Of a stretch of 35,409 bases of DNA, positions 18,579-27,340 are shown piece by piece. The DNA is from Gammaproteobacteria bacterium (GTDB taxonomy: Bacteria; Pseudomonadota; Gammaproteobacteria; Pseudomonadales; Pseudohongiellaceae). The stretch is taken from positions 1 to 35,409 of the forward strand of contig DUBM01000003.1 of NCBI GenBank assembly GCA_012960305.1, in the 5' to 3' direction. Under the pieces are notes generated by a model. That model had not been told where the DNA came from, did no database searches, and saw only the letters and a program-made list of their open reading frames with translations. A program made the translations under genes and the position numbers. Position 1 is the stretch's first letter, and every line of letters starts with the position of its first letter.

Positions 18579-18689
18579 CTATAACAGGACGCTAGCTATG
18601 AAATAGGAGCCGCCGACTATTATGACGTAGGTAAAGAATATGCCGACTACCACGGGTAGTAATTTCTCTCGCTTCTGTTGTTCGATCAT
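18579..18689 (-). CDS. Small single-pass membrane protein (36 aa)
   Basis: The ORF reads MIEQQKREKLLPVVVGIF then FTYVIIVGGSYFIASVLL: a charged cytosolic N terminus and one hydrophobic span of about 25 residues. It has a strong ribosome binding site, GGAGG 9 nt before ATG, and an extended -10 promoter about 40 nt upstream (18727-18735), both unlikely by chance for a 36-codon frame. It lies 208 nt beyond the last gene of the cox/ACIII operon, same strand. Oxidase complexes often have tiny single-span subunits, so an accessory subunit is one idea; no homolog is recognised. Confidence 0.6.
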   Translation of the reverse strand: MIEQQKREKLLPVVVGIFFTYVIIVGGSYFIASVLL

Positions 18690-18726
18690 ATAGATCTTCC
18701 TCCAAAATTCGATAATTACAGCAGGC

Positions 18727-18735
18727 AGTATAACA
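18727..18735 (-). promoter_or_regulatory. Extended -10 promoter for the 36-aa ORF
   Basis: On the minus strand TGTTATACT forms TGn plus a near-consensus -10 hexamer (TATACT). The predicted start near 18720 leaves about 30 nt of leader before the ATG at 18689. No good -35 at 17 bp is seen. A similar TGTTATAC element lies upstream of the first gene of the respiratory cluster (33123-33131). Confidence 0.45.
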
Positions 18736-18896
18736 CTTCGTGCGGCGCGGTATTTAATTCATCTCGCTCTAAATCCCGCGAATGTAGAACGGCGCTCGTC
18801 TCGAGGTCGGCGCCCAGACCCAGACCTAGGGTGGTTGCGAACACCGGATCTACTGGGCTAAATCAAGAAAGCTTGCTTAGTCGGTAAATTGCAGAT

Positions 18897-19082
18897 TCAC
18901 GAGTACGTGCTGATAAATCCCACCGCCAATAAAATCAGTAACGCGATAGCCAAAGCCACTCGGATAGTTAGGGAGATTACAGTGCGCTCTGTATTGCCCC
19001 GGTCCCGCACCAGAAAATAAAGTCCACTGCCCAGACTGGCGAATATGCCAAGCATCACTGCGATAATAAGGAAATCAATCAT
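18897..19082 (-). CDS. DUF2909 twin-transmembrane protein
   Basis: A 61-residue protein with two hydrophobic segments (about 3-24 and 38-58) separated by a polar RDRGNTERT loop, matching DUF2909. Members commonly sit in cytochrome c oxidase clusters of gammaproteobacteria, near surf1, which is the context here (92 nt after the SCO-like gene). A role in oxidase assembly is inferred from context only. The ribosome binding site is weak. Confidence 0.8.
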   Translation of the reverse strand: MIDFLIIAVMLGIFASLGSGLYFLVRDRGNTERTVISLTIRVALAIALLILLAVGFISTYS

Positions 19083-19174
19083 GTTTGGTGCGCTGCAAGG
19101 CTCCCTAGGTTCGAAACAGGCAAGTAAACTTTATCCATTCCAGTATGCATTACTGTACAGTCAACGCCACCGCA

Positions 19175-19759
19175 TTAAGTTGCGGCTGCACGCAGTAAGC
19201 GCTTCAAATCCTCCAGCAGGCCGTAGCCTTCTTCAGAAGGGGGGTACATTAAGATCGCATGCCCCAGGTAATCAACGATCAGCAATTTGGTATCGAACTG
19301 TGAATCACCCGATGCTAGGCGTAGCTCTCGAACGAGTTCATTATCTGCCGGTAACCACCAATTCTGCTCTCCCCAGGTCGCTGAGGATTCCTCGCGGCTG
19401 AGCAAAGCCAAATTAACTCTCTGCGCATCGCGCCCTACAGCTAGCTGAATACGTTCAGCGGCTTGTATCAATTGCTGGCAAGTTTCACTGCAAGCACCAT
19501 CCTGCAGCACCACCACAAACCAGTCCCGGGCGCTGCTATTCAATGTCAGTGCTGCGCCGTTGCCATCCAAAATGCCATATGCATTCAATTGCAGCGGTGG
19601 CTGCAACAACACACCATAATTAAGATTGCTCTGCGGCCGCCAATCGATAGGACCCTTGGCAAATATCCAGGCCAGCAGCAATGGCATTAAGAACACCGCC
19701 GACACTGCCAACAGCGTAAGACGTGCCTTAGTTTTTGTTGCTGGCTGCGGCGTGTTCAT
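19175..19759 (-). CDS. Cox-cluster membrane-anchored SCO/thioredoxin-like protein
   Basis: About 194 residues from ATG 19759 (MNTPQPATKTKAR), which overlaps the surf1 stop as ATGA; a longer frame inside surf1 is less likely. One N-terminal membrane span (about 14-36) precedes a periplasmic domain. WFVVVLQDGACSETCQQLI carries a Cys-x3-Cys pair, in the place of the copper-binding CxxxC of SCO proteins, and the C terminus resembles SCO-like hydrophobic strands (LLIVDYLGHAILMYPP). Similar unnamed proteins follow surf1 in Pseudomonas-type cox loci. A copper-handling or thiol role in CuA assembly is a reasonable inference. Confidence 0.75.
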   Translation of the reverse strand: MNTPQPATKTKARLTLLAVSAVFLMPLLLAWIFAKGPIDWRPQSNLNYGVLLQPPLQLNAYGILDGNGAALTLNSSARDWFVVVLQDGACSETCQQLIQAAERIQLAVGRDAQRVNLALLSREESSATWGEQNWWLPADNELVRELRLASGDSQFDTKLLIVDYLGHAILMYPPSEEGYGLLEDLKRLLRAAAT

Positions 19760-20496
19760 GAATCGCCTGCCTTGCCGCTGCGTAGCATGAGTATTGCGGC
19801 AACCACGACGACTGTCATCGCCATAGCGAACCACTGGAATGCATAGCCGAGATGCCTGGCCTCATCACTGCCGGGTGGTGTCCATTCGCGGACGAAACCA
19901 TCACCCCCATCGTCACCGAGTAATAGGGTGATAGGGAACAATTCCACGTCCAGTTCCGCCGCTAAGACGGCGAAATCGATGACCTGCACTCGCCACATAT
20001 TATCTGCCATACGTTCAATCAAATCGCTACCCTCAAATCGCAAACCCGTTTGTGGCGGCTGTTTTAATCGTCCCTCGAGGCGTTGACTGCTTGCCGGTGT
20101 ATTGAATTCGGGGCTGTGACTTCGCTCCGAATCGGCGCGGAGCCAGCCACGATTGACCAGTATGCGCTGATCGCCACCATCCGGTTCAAAAACCGTATAA
20201 ACAAGGTAACCAGCTCGACCTTGGTGTATCTGATTGTCGAGAATGATGTTGGTATCTCGATACTGGCCGTTCACGGTAGCTCGATAGCCTGATAAATTCG
20301 CACTGTCAGCAGCATTGATATGATTGAGATCGATTTTTGCAGCGACACCTCGACTCTCGAACTCTTCGAAGCTCGTTCGTTTTTGTCCAGCTCGATCAAG
20401 CTGCCATAACCCGAGTACAGTAAACAAACTACAGAGTACCAAAGCGCCCACCAAGAGACCAAAGCTCGCGACCTTACGTCCATCTAATGCATGCAT
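19756..20496 (-). CDS. surf1: SURF1 family cytochrome oxidase assembly protein
   Basis: Inner-membrane assembly factor that helps insert haem a into oxidase subunit I. The SURF1 pattern is present: N-terminal span ending LGLWQLDRAGQKR, periplasmic body with ILVNRGWL and RLEGRLKQPP, and a second C-terminal span after GYAFQWFAMA. 246 residues is the usual size. It begins directly after the actF stop with no gap and overlaps the next gene by 4 bp. Its separation from coxC by the seven act genes is unusual. Confidence 0.93.
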   Translation of the reverse strand: MHALDGRKVASFGLLVGALVLCSLFTVLGLWQLDRAGQKRTSFEEFESRGVAAKIDLNHINAADSANLSGYRATVNGQYRDTNIILDNQIHQGRAGYLVYTVFEPDGGDQRILVNRGWLRADSERSHSPEFNTPASSQRLEGRLKQPPQTGLRFEGSDLIERMADNMWRVQVIDFAVLAAELDVELFPITLLLGDDGGDGFVREWTPPGSDEARHLGYAFQWFAMAMTVVVVAAILMLRSGKAGDS

Positions 20497-21765
20497 CTAG
20501 GCGTGATTACTGCTGTGCCCTAATACACCATCGACTAAGGCAGGGTCTTCTTGCGCAGCCTCTTCTGGCGCAGGTGTCGATTGAAGGTTTATTTCCCAGT
20601 AGGCGTATGTGGGTAGTCTTCTGGAGAGCACTACGACCACAGCCAGGAAGCTAACCAGTAGGAGAAATGACAGACCAAGCTCACCCGTATAATCAAGCAG
20701 TCGTTCATCGGTTGAGTAGACAGGAATCACCATCAGGTATTTGTTGATCCAGATAGCCAGGTTGATGCCGATGGCGAGAACACTCATTGCCAGCAGCGAT
20801 CGATTTATGCTGGTGAAGATTAAGCAGACAAAGGGGATGAAGAAACAGCCGGCAATCATGGTCCAATAAAAAGGTGCGTAGTGCCCGTACATTTGACGAA
20901 ACAGGGCGTCGGTTTCGCGAGGCAAATTGCCGAACCACATAACGAAGAATTGGGCCCACATGAAATACAGCCAAAACAACATGAAGCCGCTGAGCACCTT
21001 GCTTAGAGAACGGATCTCGAAAGTCCCAAACAGCGATTCGGTGGCCGAAAATCGGCCTAGCACGGCAGGAATCGCCAGTAGCGCTGCGGTGCCTGCATAG
21101 ACGTTACCGAACCAGTAGTGAATAGGAAACACCGAACTATGCCAGTGCGGTATCAACATCATGGCAAAATCCCAGGCCAGAAAAGTATTGCAAAGCACGA
21201 AGGCAACAAGCACCCACAGCGATAAGAAATACAGCTGACTCTGGACTTCACGCGGATCAAGATTATCCGCCTGCGCCAAGTCGGGCCGCAGACTCTTCCA
21301 CACATAGACCCCACTCAAACCATAGAACAACGATAGCCCTAACAGATTTCTGAACAATAGCCAGCCACTGCTTAACCAGGCACTCAGATGCTCATCGGGT
21401 GCTGGAGAGAGCCAATAAAACAAGCCGTCTCTGCCGAAGACATAAATCAGCAAGAATCCGACGATGGCAAATGGGGCAAAAGCCATCGTGCTCAGTTCAG
21501 CGACTCGGTAGTAGGGTTTGGCCCAGTCAGCACCCGAGAGACGGGTGACAGCAGAAAATACCACACCAACCTGGCTCACCCCCATGAGAAACAGAAACGA
21601 AACAATGAGCACCGCATACTCCGGTCGCGCCACTTCCTCGCTTGCAGCATAAGCGGGCGCTGCAGCCAGTAGGCCGATAAGCCCGAGCCCAAAACAAGAT
21701 GCGAAAACGCTGCGTCGATTTGTCGAGTTGGAGTGCACAATACCGCTTGATAGTTTTGCTTTCAT
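20497..21765 (-). CDS. actF: Alternative Complex III subunit ActF (NrfD-like membrane subunit)
   Basis: Second, smaller NrfD/PsrC-like integral membrane subunit of quinol:cytochrome c oxidoreductase (ACIII). 422 residues with about ten membrane segments; LAWDFAMMLIPHWHSSVFPIHYW and NRSLLAMSVLAIGINLAIW are typical of this subunit and mirror blocks in ActC. The N terminus includes a hydrophobic stretch ending AAPAYAA that could be a first span or signal. The ATG overlaps the actE stop by one base (TAATG). It is the last act gene, immediately before surf1. Confidence 0.88.
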   Translation of the reverse strand: MKAKLSSGIVHSNSTNRRSVFASCFGLGLIGLLAAAPAYAASEEVARPEYAVLIVSFLFLMGVSQVGVVFSAVTRLSGADWAKPYYRVAELSTMAFAPFAIVGFLLIYVFGRDGLFYWLSPAPDEHLSAWLSSGWLLFRNLLGLSLFYGLSGVYVWKSLRPDLAQADNLDPREVQSQLYFLSLWVLVAFVLCNTFLAWDFAMMLIPHWHSSVFPIHYWFGNVYAGTAALLAIPAVLGRFSATESLFGTFEIRSLSKVLSGFMLFWLYFMWAQFFVMWFGNLPRETDALFRQMYGHYAPFYWTMIAGCFFIPFVCLIFTSINRSLLAMSVLAIGINLAIWINKYLMVIPVYSTDERLLDYTGELGLSFLLLVSFLAVVVVLSRRLPTYAYWEINLQSTPAPEEAAQEDPALVDGVLGHSSNHA

Positions 21766-22298
21766 TAAGATCCAAAGGCCTGTCTGAGGTAATTGATCAC
21801 GTGCCAGCGTTCTTCCACGCTCAAGGCATCTCGGTAGAATGGCATCAGAGCGCGCCCACGGGTGATAGTGAAAAATATCTGCCCATCAGTTTGATCCTGA
21901 GTATAGTCTTCATTCAAATCCACGGGTGCCTTGGTCGCAAATTTGAGTCCCACTGGGCCTTCACCATCGCCTTGTGCACCATGGCAAACCCAGCAGTTCA
22001 TCTGATAGAGATACTCTCCCAGGACCACCGACTCGGCGTTGGCAGGCACTGGATTCTGAATAACGGCTGCCGCGTCCTTCAGCGCGTCCATCTCTTGCTC
22101 CGTAATTAGCGCTGACAGCGAGGGCAGACTTTCTCCACCTTCGACTGGAACTGAATTGGGCCCTGGCGGGGCCAGTGATTCCTGAGCCTTTATCGCCAGT
22201 TGATCGACGAAATCTTTATTCCAGGGAAAGCCCCAGGCGATCGTCGTCTGGCCTAATATCAACAGGATAAAGATGCTACAGAGGGTACGCTTCATCAA
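21765..22298 (-). CDS. actE: ACIII monohaem cytochrome c subunit ActE
   Basis: A 177-residue exported cytochrome c. An N-terminal hydrophobic segment (about 4-22) is followed by one haem-binding site CWVCHG and a distal Met in ALMPFY; the DGEGPVGLKF segment is common in this subunit. It would take electrons from the ActA/ActB side and pass them to the oxidase. ActE proteins are often lipoproteins, but I see no lipobox Cys after the hydrophobic core here; the only early Cys is residue 7. It overlaps actD and actF, so translation is coupled. Confidence 0.88.
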   Translation of the reverse strand: MMKRTLCSIFILLILGQTTIAWGFPWNKDFVDQLAIKAQESLAPPGPNSVPVEGGESLPSLSALITEQEMDALKDAAAVIQNPVPANAESVVLGEYLYQMNCWVCHGAQGDGEGPVGLKFATKAPVDLNEDYTQDQTDGQIFFTITRGRALMPFYRDALSVEERWHVINYLRQAFGS

Positions 22299-22807
22299 TC
22301 TTCCTCCCCTAGTTGCCGAATCTGTTCTGCGCCGGCGTTACTCAATATGGCTTCGGCACGTTTGAAATGATCATCATCGTCGTAGGGCACTGTCACCACA
22401 AACTTGTCGACAGCTGCTTCTGGCAGGTACACCCGATTGCGGATAGCGGGCAACCTAGAACTGACAAGAAAACCCACTACTGTAAACAGAATGCCAAACA
22501 GAATGGCTAACTCGTAAGTGATAATCAGATACGGTGGCATGGTAATGATCGGTCTGCCACCCACCGGATGTGGATAGAGCACCGCGGTCCCAGCGGCCAG
22601 TGCAAAACCCGCAATGCCACCGATCAGTCCGCCAAAGAAAGTAAAATTTTTGATCGCCGATTTTTTCTTACCCAGCACTGCCTCCACGCCTTCTATCGGC
22701 ACCGGTGACATCAGCTCCGGTATACCAAATCCCGCACCCTTGAGATTGCCCGCAGCCGTCAGTGCCGATTGTGGATCAGCGAATACTCCTACCACGTTGC
22801 TTGTCAT
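22295..22807 (-). CDS. actD: ACIII subunit ActD (DUF3341)
   Basis: A 170-residue protein of the DUF3341 family, the small two-span subunit of ACIII. Features are the N-terminal VVGVFADPQSALTAAGNLKGAG ferredoxin-like fold start, two hydrophobic spans (about 55-75 and 95-118), and a C-terminal PEAAVDKFVVTVPYDDD segment with acidic residues. It overlaps actC and actE by 4 bp each. The sequence match and position between actC and actE make the call firm. Confidence 0.9.
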   Translation of the reverse strand: MTSNVVGVFADPQSALTAAGNLKGAGFGIPELMSPVPIEGVEAVLGKKKSAIKNFTFFGGLIGGIAGFALAAGTAVLYPHPVGGRPIITMPPYLIITYELAILFGILFTVVGFLVSSRLPAIRNRVYLPEAAVDKFVVTVPYDDDDHFKRAEAILSNAGAEQIRQLGEED

Positions 22808-24159
22808 GCTGGACTCCCCGATGCCGGAGCCACAGACCCCAGTTTGGGAGTAGCCATGGTTTCCTTCACTTCGTACATCGATACACTGGGAAAGATTTTG
22901 ACGAACACCAGGAACAGTGTCGTGAACAGCGCGAAGGACCCGACCATGATCGATACCTCCACCGCACTCGGTACATACACACCCCAGGCATCGGGCAGAT
23001 ACTGCCGAGGGAGTGAAGTGGCAATGATCAGGAAGCGTTCGGTATACATGCCGATGTTAATGACGATCGATAAGATCAGCATCGGCATGAACGAAGTTCT
23101 AAACCGGGTTGAGAACATCAACAGCGGCGCTACCGCGCAGAACAGGATCATCTCCCAGTACAAGGGTGCGTAAAAACCGAACAATTTAAAGCCCACCGCC
23201 TCGTACTCTTCTGAGGTGCCGCTATACCAACTGGTGAACAGCTCCACGGCGTTGATGTAGGTCCAGAGCAATGACAGTACCAGTAACAGCTTGCCCAGAT
23301 TATCGAAATGTAGCTTGGTGATGTATCGCTCGAAGCCCATGTATTTCCTGAGCACGAACATCACCGTGACGATCCCGGCAGTGCCGGAATAGATGGCACC
23401 GACTACGAAATAGGGTGCGAAGATCGTCTGGTGCAAAGCTGGCACTATGGACATGGCAAAATCCCAGGACACGATACTGTGTACCGAGACCGCCAGCGGA
23501 ATAATCAGTACGGCTAGGAAGGTATAGGCCCAGTGCAGGCGATGCCATTCCTTGTCAGTCCCTCGCCAACCCAGGGATAACAATGTGTACATGGTATTAC
23601 GCCAGCCACTGGTACGATCTCTGACGGCGGCAAAATCGGGAATGGAGCCCATGTAAATAAAAATAGTACTACCGGTGATGTAGGTGGTGATAGCCATCAC
23701 ATCAAACATCAAAGGAGAGCGAAAATTGGGCCACAATTCCATCTGATTAGGATAAGGCAGCGCCCAATGAATGAACCAGGGACGTCCCACATGAACCATT
23801 ACGTAGGTTGCCGCCACCACCAATGAGAACAGCGTCATCGCCTCGGCACTTCGATACATGGCCTTACGCCAGGAACTGTTAGTAAGGTGTAAAACGCAGG
23901 AGAGCAAAGTGCCAGAATGGCTCAAGCCGATCCAGAATATGAAGCTCGCCAGATAGGTACCCCAAACCCCCGGATGATTCATCCCAGCAGCGCCGATCCC
24001 ATAGTACAACTGATAGAACCAAGGGAAGAAGAAACACAGCAGTGTCGTGCCACCGGCTGTCGCTAAAGCAATGTAGTACTTGGGCCCGGTTTTCACGATA
24101 GATCTAACCACGTCCTCGTGGATGTCGGTGTAACCTAAATTGTTTGTTTCAGCCACCAT
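22804..24159 (-). CDS. actC: ACIII quinol-binding membrane subunit ActC (NrfD family)
   Basis: Large NrfD/PsrC-type membrane subunit, about 451 residues and ten spans, thought to form the quinol site next to the FeS subunit. Recognisable blocks are GVWGTYLASFIFWIGLSHSGTL, VSWDFAMSIVPALHQTIFAPYF, SGTAGIVTVMFVLRK and ERFLIIATSLPRQYLP. The frame is open to a TTG at 24177, but ATG at 24159 (MVAETNNLGYTDI) has AGGA 5 nt upstream and starts just after the actB2 stop, so I prefer it. Confidence 0.92.
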   Translation of the reverse strand: MVAETNNLGYTDIHEDVVRSIVKTGPKYYIALATAGGTTLLCFFFPWFYQLYYGIGAAGMNHPGVWGTYLASFIFWIGLSHSGTLLSCVLHLTNSSWRKAMYRSAEAMTLFSLVVAATYVMVHVGRPWFIHWALPYPNQMELWPNFRSPLMFDVMAITTYITGSTIFIYMGSIPDFAAVRDRTSGWRNTMYTLLSLGWRGTDKEWHRLHWAYTFLAVLIIPLAVSVHSIVSWDFAMSIVPALHQTIFAPYFVVGAIYSGTAGIVTVMFVLRKYMGFERYITKLHFDNLGKLLLVLSLLWTYINAVELFTSWYSGTSEEYEAVGFKLFGFYAPLYWEMILFCAVAPLLMFSTRFRTSFMPMLILSIVINIGMYTERFLIIATSLPRQYLPDAWGVYVPSAVEVSIMVGSFALFTTLFLVFVKIFPSVSMYEVKETMATPKLGSVAPASGSPA

Positions 24160-24166
24160 AATAATC

Positions 24167-24925
24167 CTATGCATCAACCTTCTTGAGATAAAACACAGAT
24201 GAGTCTGTATTCAGCTCGTCCAATACCCGATACTTGCGCGGGTCATTAATGGCTACCGAAACCTCATTTTCAGAATCTTTGCGATCACCAAACACCAGCG
24301 CCTTACTCGGGCAGGTCTGCACACAGGCGGGCTGTACCTCGCCGTCTTGCACTCGCCTGCGGCCGTCGTCTTTCGCGTGATCCTTGGCTTCGCGAATGCG
24401 TTGAATGCAGAATGTGCATTTCTCCATCACCCCCTTGCCTCGCACCGTTACATCAGGATTCAATTGCTGCTCCAATGGACTATCCCAGTGATGGTCGTAG
24501 TAATTGAAGTAACGCACCTCGTAAGGACAATAGACCGCACACGAACGAGTCCCGATACAGCGGTTATAGATCTGGGTGTTGAGACCGTCCTGATTATGAT
24601 AGGTAGCGCTCACCGGACACACTGTCTCACAAGGTGCCGAATCACAGTGCTGGCACATAATCGGAATGAAACTCAGCTTCGCGTTAGGATATTCCCCTTC
24701 CCAGTAACGCTCGACGCGGATCCACTGAATCTCCCTGCCCCTGGCCAATTCCTCTTCACCCACGATCGGTATATTGTTTTCAGCCTGGCAGGCGGTCATA
24801 CAAGCTTGGCATCCCGTGCACTTATCGAGGTCGATGGCCATGGTCCAGTGGTAGTCGAATTCATCGTAATAACCAGGCTTGCGGTATTTGCGCCAGCCGT
24901 CCATGAATCGTGAAAAGAGGCTCAT
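24167..24925 (-). CDS. actB2: ACIII iron-sulfur subunit ActB2 (ferredoxin-like half of ActB)
   Basis: A 252-residue iron-sulfur protein corresponding to the C-terminal half of fused ActB proteins. Four cysteine groups are visible: CTGCQACMTAC, CQHCDSAPCETVC, RCIGTRSCAVYC and CTFC paired with a later ACVQTC. The third group has the reduced pattern associated with a [3Fe-4S] or altered cluster in ACIII. It wires electrons from ActC toward the cytochromes. The start ATG overlaps the actB1 stop (ATGA). No export signal is present, so it is expected to ride with the Tat-type signal of ActB1. Confidence 0.92.
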   Translation of the reverse strand: MSLFSRFMDGWRKYRKPGYYDEFDYHWTMAIDLDKCTGCQACMTACQAENNIPIVGEEELARGREIQWIRVERYWEGEYPNAKLSFIPIMCQHCDSAPCETVCPVSATYHNQDGLNTQIYNRCIGTRSCAVYCPYEVRYFNYYDHHWDSPLEQQLNPDVTVRGKGVMEKCTFCIQRIREAKDHAKDDGRRRVQDGEVQPACVQTCPSKALVFGDRKDSENEVSVAINDPRKYRVLDELNTDSSVFYLKKVDA

Positions 24926-27210
24926 GCGGTCACCTCGGTAATTGGGATACTGTTCGACCCGGCACTACTTAGCTCCACACCATTAACGTCTGCGAATTGC
25001 ACGATCTCTCGACCCAGATCACGTGACGTGCCACTGGTCTTCACCAGCTTGGAACGTCTTCCGGTAGGTACGATATTCACCCGCGTCGCACTCGACGCCA
25101 ATTGGCCAGTAATAGGTTCTATCTCAGGGCTGAGGATTTCGATCGGATTAACTCCCCGGTCTTTTGCATAGCGACCGAATTCTTGGTGACCTTGCCCTAT
25201 GGGCATGGCGACCACATTGGGCATAATGGCTGGATAGAGGTAAACCGGCGCTCGCACAGTCCCGTGTAGGGACTGTATGTCCACCAGGTCCCCTTCAATC
25301 AAATCAAGCTCCTTGGCCGTGCTTGGGTTCATTTCAACCCAGGACCCATACACCACACTCGTCATTGGGTCTGGTCGCTCCTGCATCCAGGGAAGATTCG
25401 CACCGCGGCCATCGTAAAAGTTAGGCGAAAGATAGGGATGCAAGATGAATGGAAAATCCTCCTCCGATCCAGAAAATTCTGGGGCTTGAACGCCAATGTT
25501 GCTAATGACACTTCGATCTAGGGTAAATTCCGAATCACCTGCTGCGGTTTCTCCCCACACTCCAGCTCTCAGTACTGAGGTCCAGAAAGAGTCGAATCCC
25601 TGTGCTAGAGTCTGTGCATCACCCCGTTCATAAATTTGCCGCCAGCCATCCTTAATACACTCTTCCATGTTCTCCCATGGCAATGCGGTACCTACATTCA
25701 TCTGCCGTGCCAGCGCTAAAATAATGTCGCCAGTCGCCCGAGTATTGTAGAGCGGTGAAACCACCGGTTGAGAAACTGCGCCTACCGGAAAACCCATACC
25801 GGGTTCTGGAAAATCGTCGCCCCAACTTTCGAGGTAGGTATGACTGGGCAGGATAAGATCGGCCATTGCCGTGGTTTCATCGAGAAAGCTGGACAGACTA
25901 ACGACCAGAGGTATCGACGCCAAAGCCTCCCTGAACTCACTAGCCTGAGGCAGCGTAAACACTGGATTACTGCCGTTGAGGATTAACACGTCGATCTCCC
26001 CTTGACGCGCCGCTTCGGCGAATTCGAGCAGGGTAGAATAACTGGCCTGTTGCTGCTGCGAGACTACACTGGTGGGTTCGGGATTGAGCAGCAATCCGCC
26101 TTCCTGGCCGATATTTCCTGCCAGATAATTCAGAACATTTACCGCCATCAGTGTGTCGACGCCATTGCTGTGGTTGGCCGCGGCTCCACCACCGATGGCA
26201 AGGCTGGGCTGGATATCGATGAAACTGTCCGCCAAGCGGGTAATGGTGCTCTGAGGAATGCCGGTCTGCTCTGCCGCTTTGGCAGGTGTGTAGTCGGTAA
26301 GTGCCACGGCCCAGTCGGCGCGATCGGCGCCCGCGTAATTACCCTCGGAGACTATGTGGTTAGCCAATGCCAGTGCCAAAATACCCTCGGTACCGGGTTT
26401 TGCGGCCAGCCATTCATCCGCAGCCGCGCCACTGGCTGACATTCTCGGCTCTATCTGAATGAACCTACCCCGCTCATTTGAGCTGCCCTGACGACTCTCG
26501 CCAAAACCGAGACTATGATGCACTGGCGATATCCAATTCGTTAGATAATCAGCACCAAACGATAAGAGCATACGAGTGTTATGCAAATCATAATAAGGTA
26601 GGCGATCCTGTCCAAAAAAGCGTTGGTTAGCCGCATACAGAGTGTGAGGATGATTAAAATCGTAATGCAGTAAACGCTGCGAGCCCAGCTGCCGCATAAA
26701 ATTATCGAAAAGCTGCGCCAAATGTCCTCGCACACCCTGGGTCAACATGGCAACCCGATTGCCGCGCCGGGCTGCCCTCAGCAGATCCAGACGACTGCCG
26801 AGCTGATCCAATCCTTCATCCCAGGTGATCTGCTCAAACGAGCCCGAGCCACGAGCTGAGGTTTGCTTCAGGGGGCCGGTCAGCCGATCCGGATTGTACA
26901 AGACCTGGAGTCCTGCCTGCCCCAGGCTGCAGAGCCCTCCCTGGTTAACCGGATGTGCCGGATTACCTTCTATCTTTTTCGCCAGCCCTTCACGGGTTCG
27001 CACCGAGATGCCACAACCGGCTGGGCACATCGAACACACCGAGTTGTACCATGTGGCCAGACCACTGCTGAAGTCCTCCGGTGCCACCACATGAGGAATC
27101 AGATACTCTGTAGCGTCCTTGTTTGCTTCCCTGAGCATAAACCCGGCTCCCACACTGACTCCGCCGGCACCTACTAGCTTGAGGAAATCTCTACGGTCTA
27201 TATTTGGCAT
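24922..27210 (-). CDS. actB1: ACIII molybdopterin-oxidoreductase-like subunit ActB1
   Basis: A 762-residue protein of the CISM catalytic-subunit superfamily, matching the N-terminal half of ActB. It begins with a Tat-type signal (RRDFLKLVGAGG), then one cysteine cluster (CSMCPAGCGISV with a later GGLCSLG) and molybdopterin-fold domains, including LILPSHTYLESWGD and a C-terminal NIVPTGRR barrel. ActB proteins are known to lack the molybdenum cofactor despite the fold. ActB is fused in several bacteria; here it is split from ActB2 by a 4-bp overlap. The ribosome binding site AAGGGTGAG is next to ATG, just after the repeat block at 27220-27322. Confidence 0.92.
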   Translation of the reverse strand: MPNIDRRDFLKLVGAGGVSVGAGFMLREANKDATEYLIPHVVAPEDFSSGLATWYNSVCSMCPAGCGISVRTREGLAKKIEGNPAHPVNQGGLCSLGQAGLQVLYNPDRLTGPLKQTSARGSGSFEQITWDEGLDQLGSRLDLLRAARRGNRVAMLTQGVRGHLAQLFDNFMRQLGSQRLLHYDFNHPHTLYAANQRFFGQDRLPYYDLHNTRMLLSFGADYLTNWISPVHHSLGFGESRQGSSNERGRFIQIEPRMSASGAAADEWLAAKPGTEGILALALANHIVSEGNYAGADRADWAVALTDYTPAKAAEQTGIPQSTITRLADSFIDIQPSLAIGGGAAANHSNGVDTLMAVNVLNYLAGNIGQEGGLLLNPEPTSVVSQQQQASYSTLLEFAEAARQGEIDVLILNGSNPVFTLPQASEFREALASIPLVVSLSSFLDETTAMADLILPSHTYLESWGDDFPEPGMGFPVGAVSQPVVSPLYNTRATGDIILALARQMNVGTALPWENMEECIKDGWRQIYERGDAQTLAQGFDSFWTSVLRAGVWGETAAGDSEFTLDRSVISNIGVQAPEFSGSEEDFPFILHPYLSPNFYDGRGANLPWMQERPDPMTSVVYGSWVEMNPSTAKELDLIEGDLVDIQSLHGTVRAPVYLYPAIMPNVVAMPIGQGHQEFGRYAKDRGVNPIEILSPEIEPITGQLASSATRVNIVPTGRRSKLVKTSGTSRDLGREIVQFADVNGVELSSAGSNSIPITEVTA

Positions 27211-27219
27211 CTCACCCTT

Positions 27220-27322
27220 CTTAAAGTTTGGCAGTCACTTCTCAAATTTTAACAATCGCTTATCTAACCTTTGCAATCTCTCTTTAAACTTCAATGCGCG
27301 TCCTTAAATTTTGAAATCTCTG
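27220..27322. repeat. Degenerate 20-21-nt tandem repeat block between actA and actB1
   Basis: Five consecutive units fill most of the 130-nt gap: 27220-27240, 27241-27261 and 27262-27282 (21 nt each), then 27283-27302 and 27303-27322 (20 nt each). The approximate plus-strand unit is CTTAAATTTTGNCAATCTCT. It is far more A/T-rich than the flanking genes. On the sense strand the 21-nt phase would equal seven codons, but stops and the two 20-nt units break any frame. Confidence 0.6.
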
Positions 27323-27340
27323 ATTAGTTACCCAGCGATA

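Noticed and set aside
18779..18820. Imperfect palindrome centred on CTCGAG in the gap between DUF2909 and the 36-aa ORF
   Set aside because: Too imperfect and without a T-run, so it is neither a supported terminator nor a clear operator.
19148..19162. Short palindrome ACTGTACAGT upstream of the DUF2909 gene as an SOS box
   Set aside because: The spacing does not fit the CTG-N10-CAG LexA pattern; probably chance.
24167..27210. actB1/actB2 boundary as a frameshifted fused actB
   Set aside because: The ATGA overlap and a sensible ActB2 N terminus fit a natural split gene, a form I recall for other ACIII loci.
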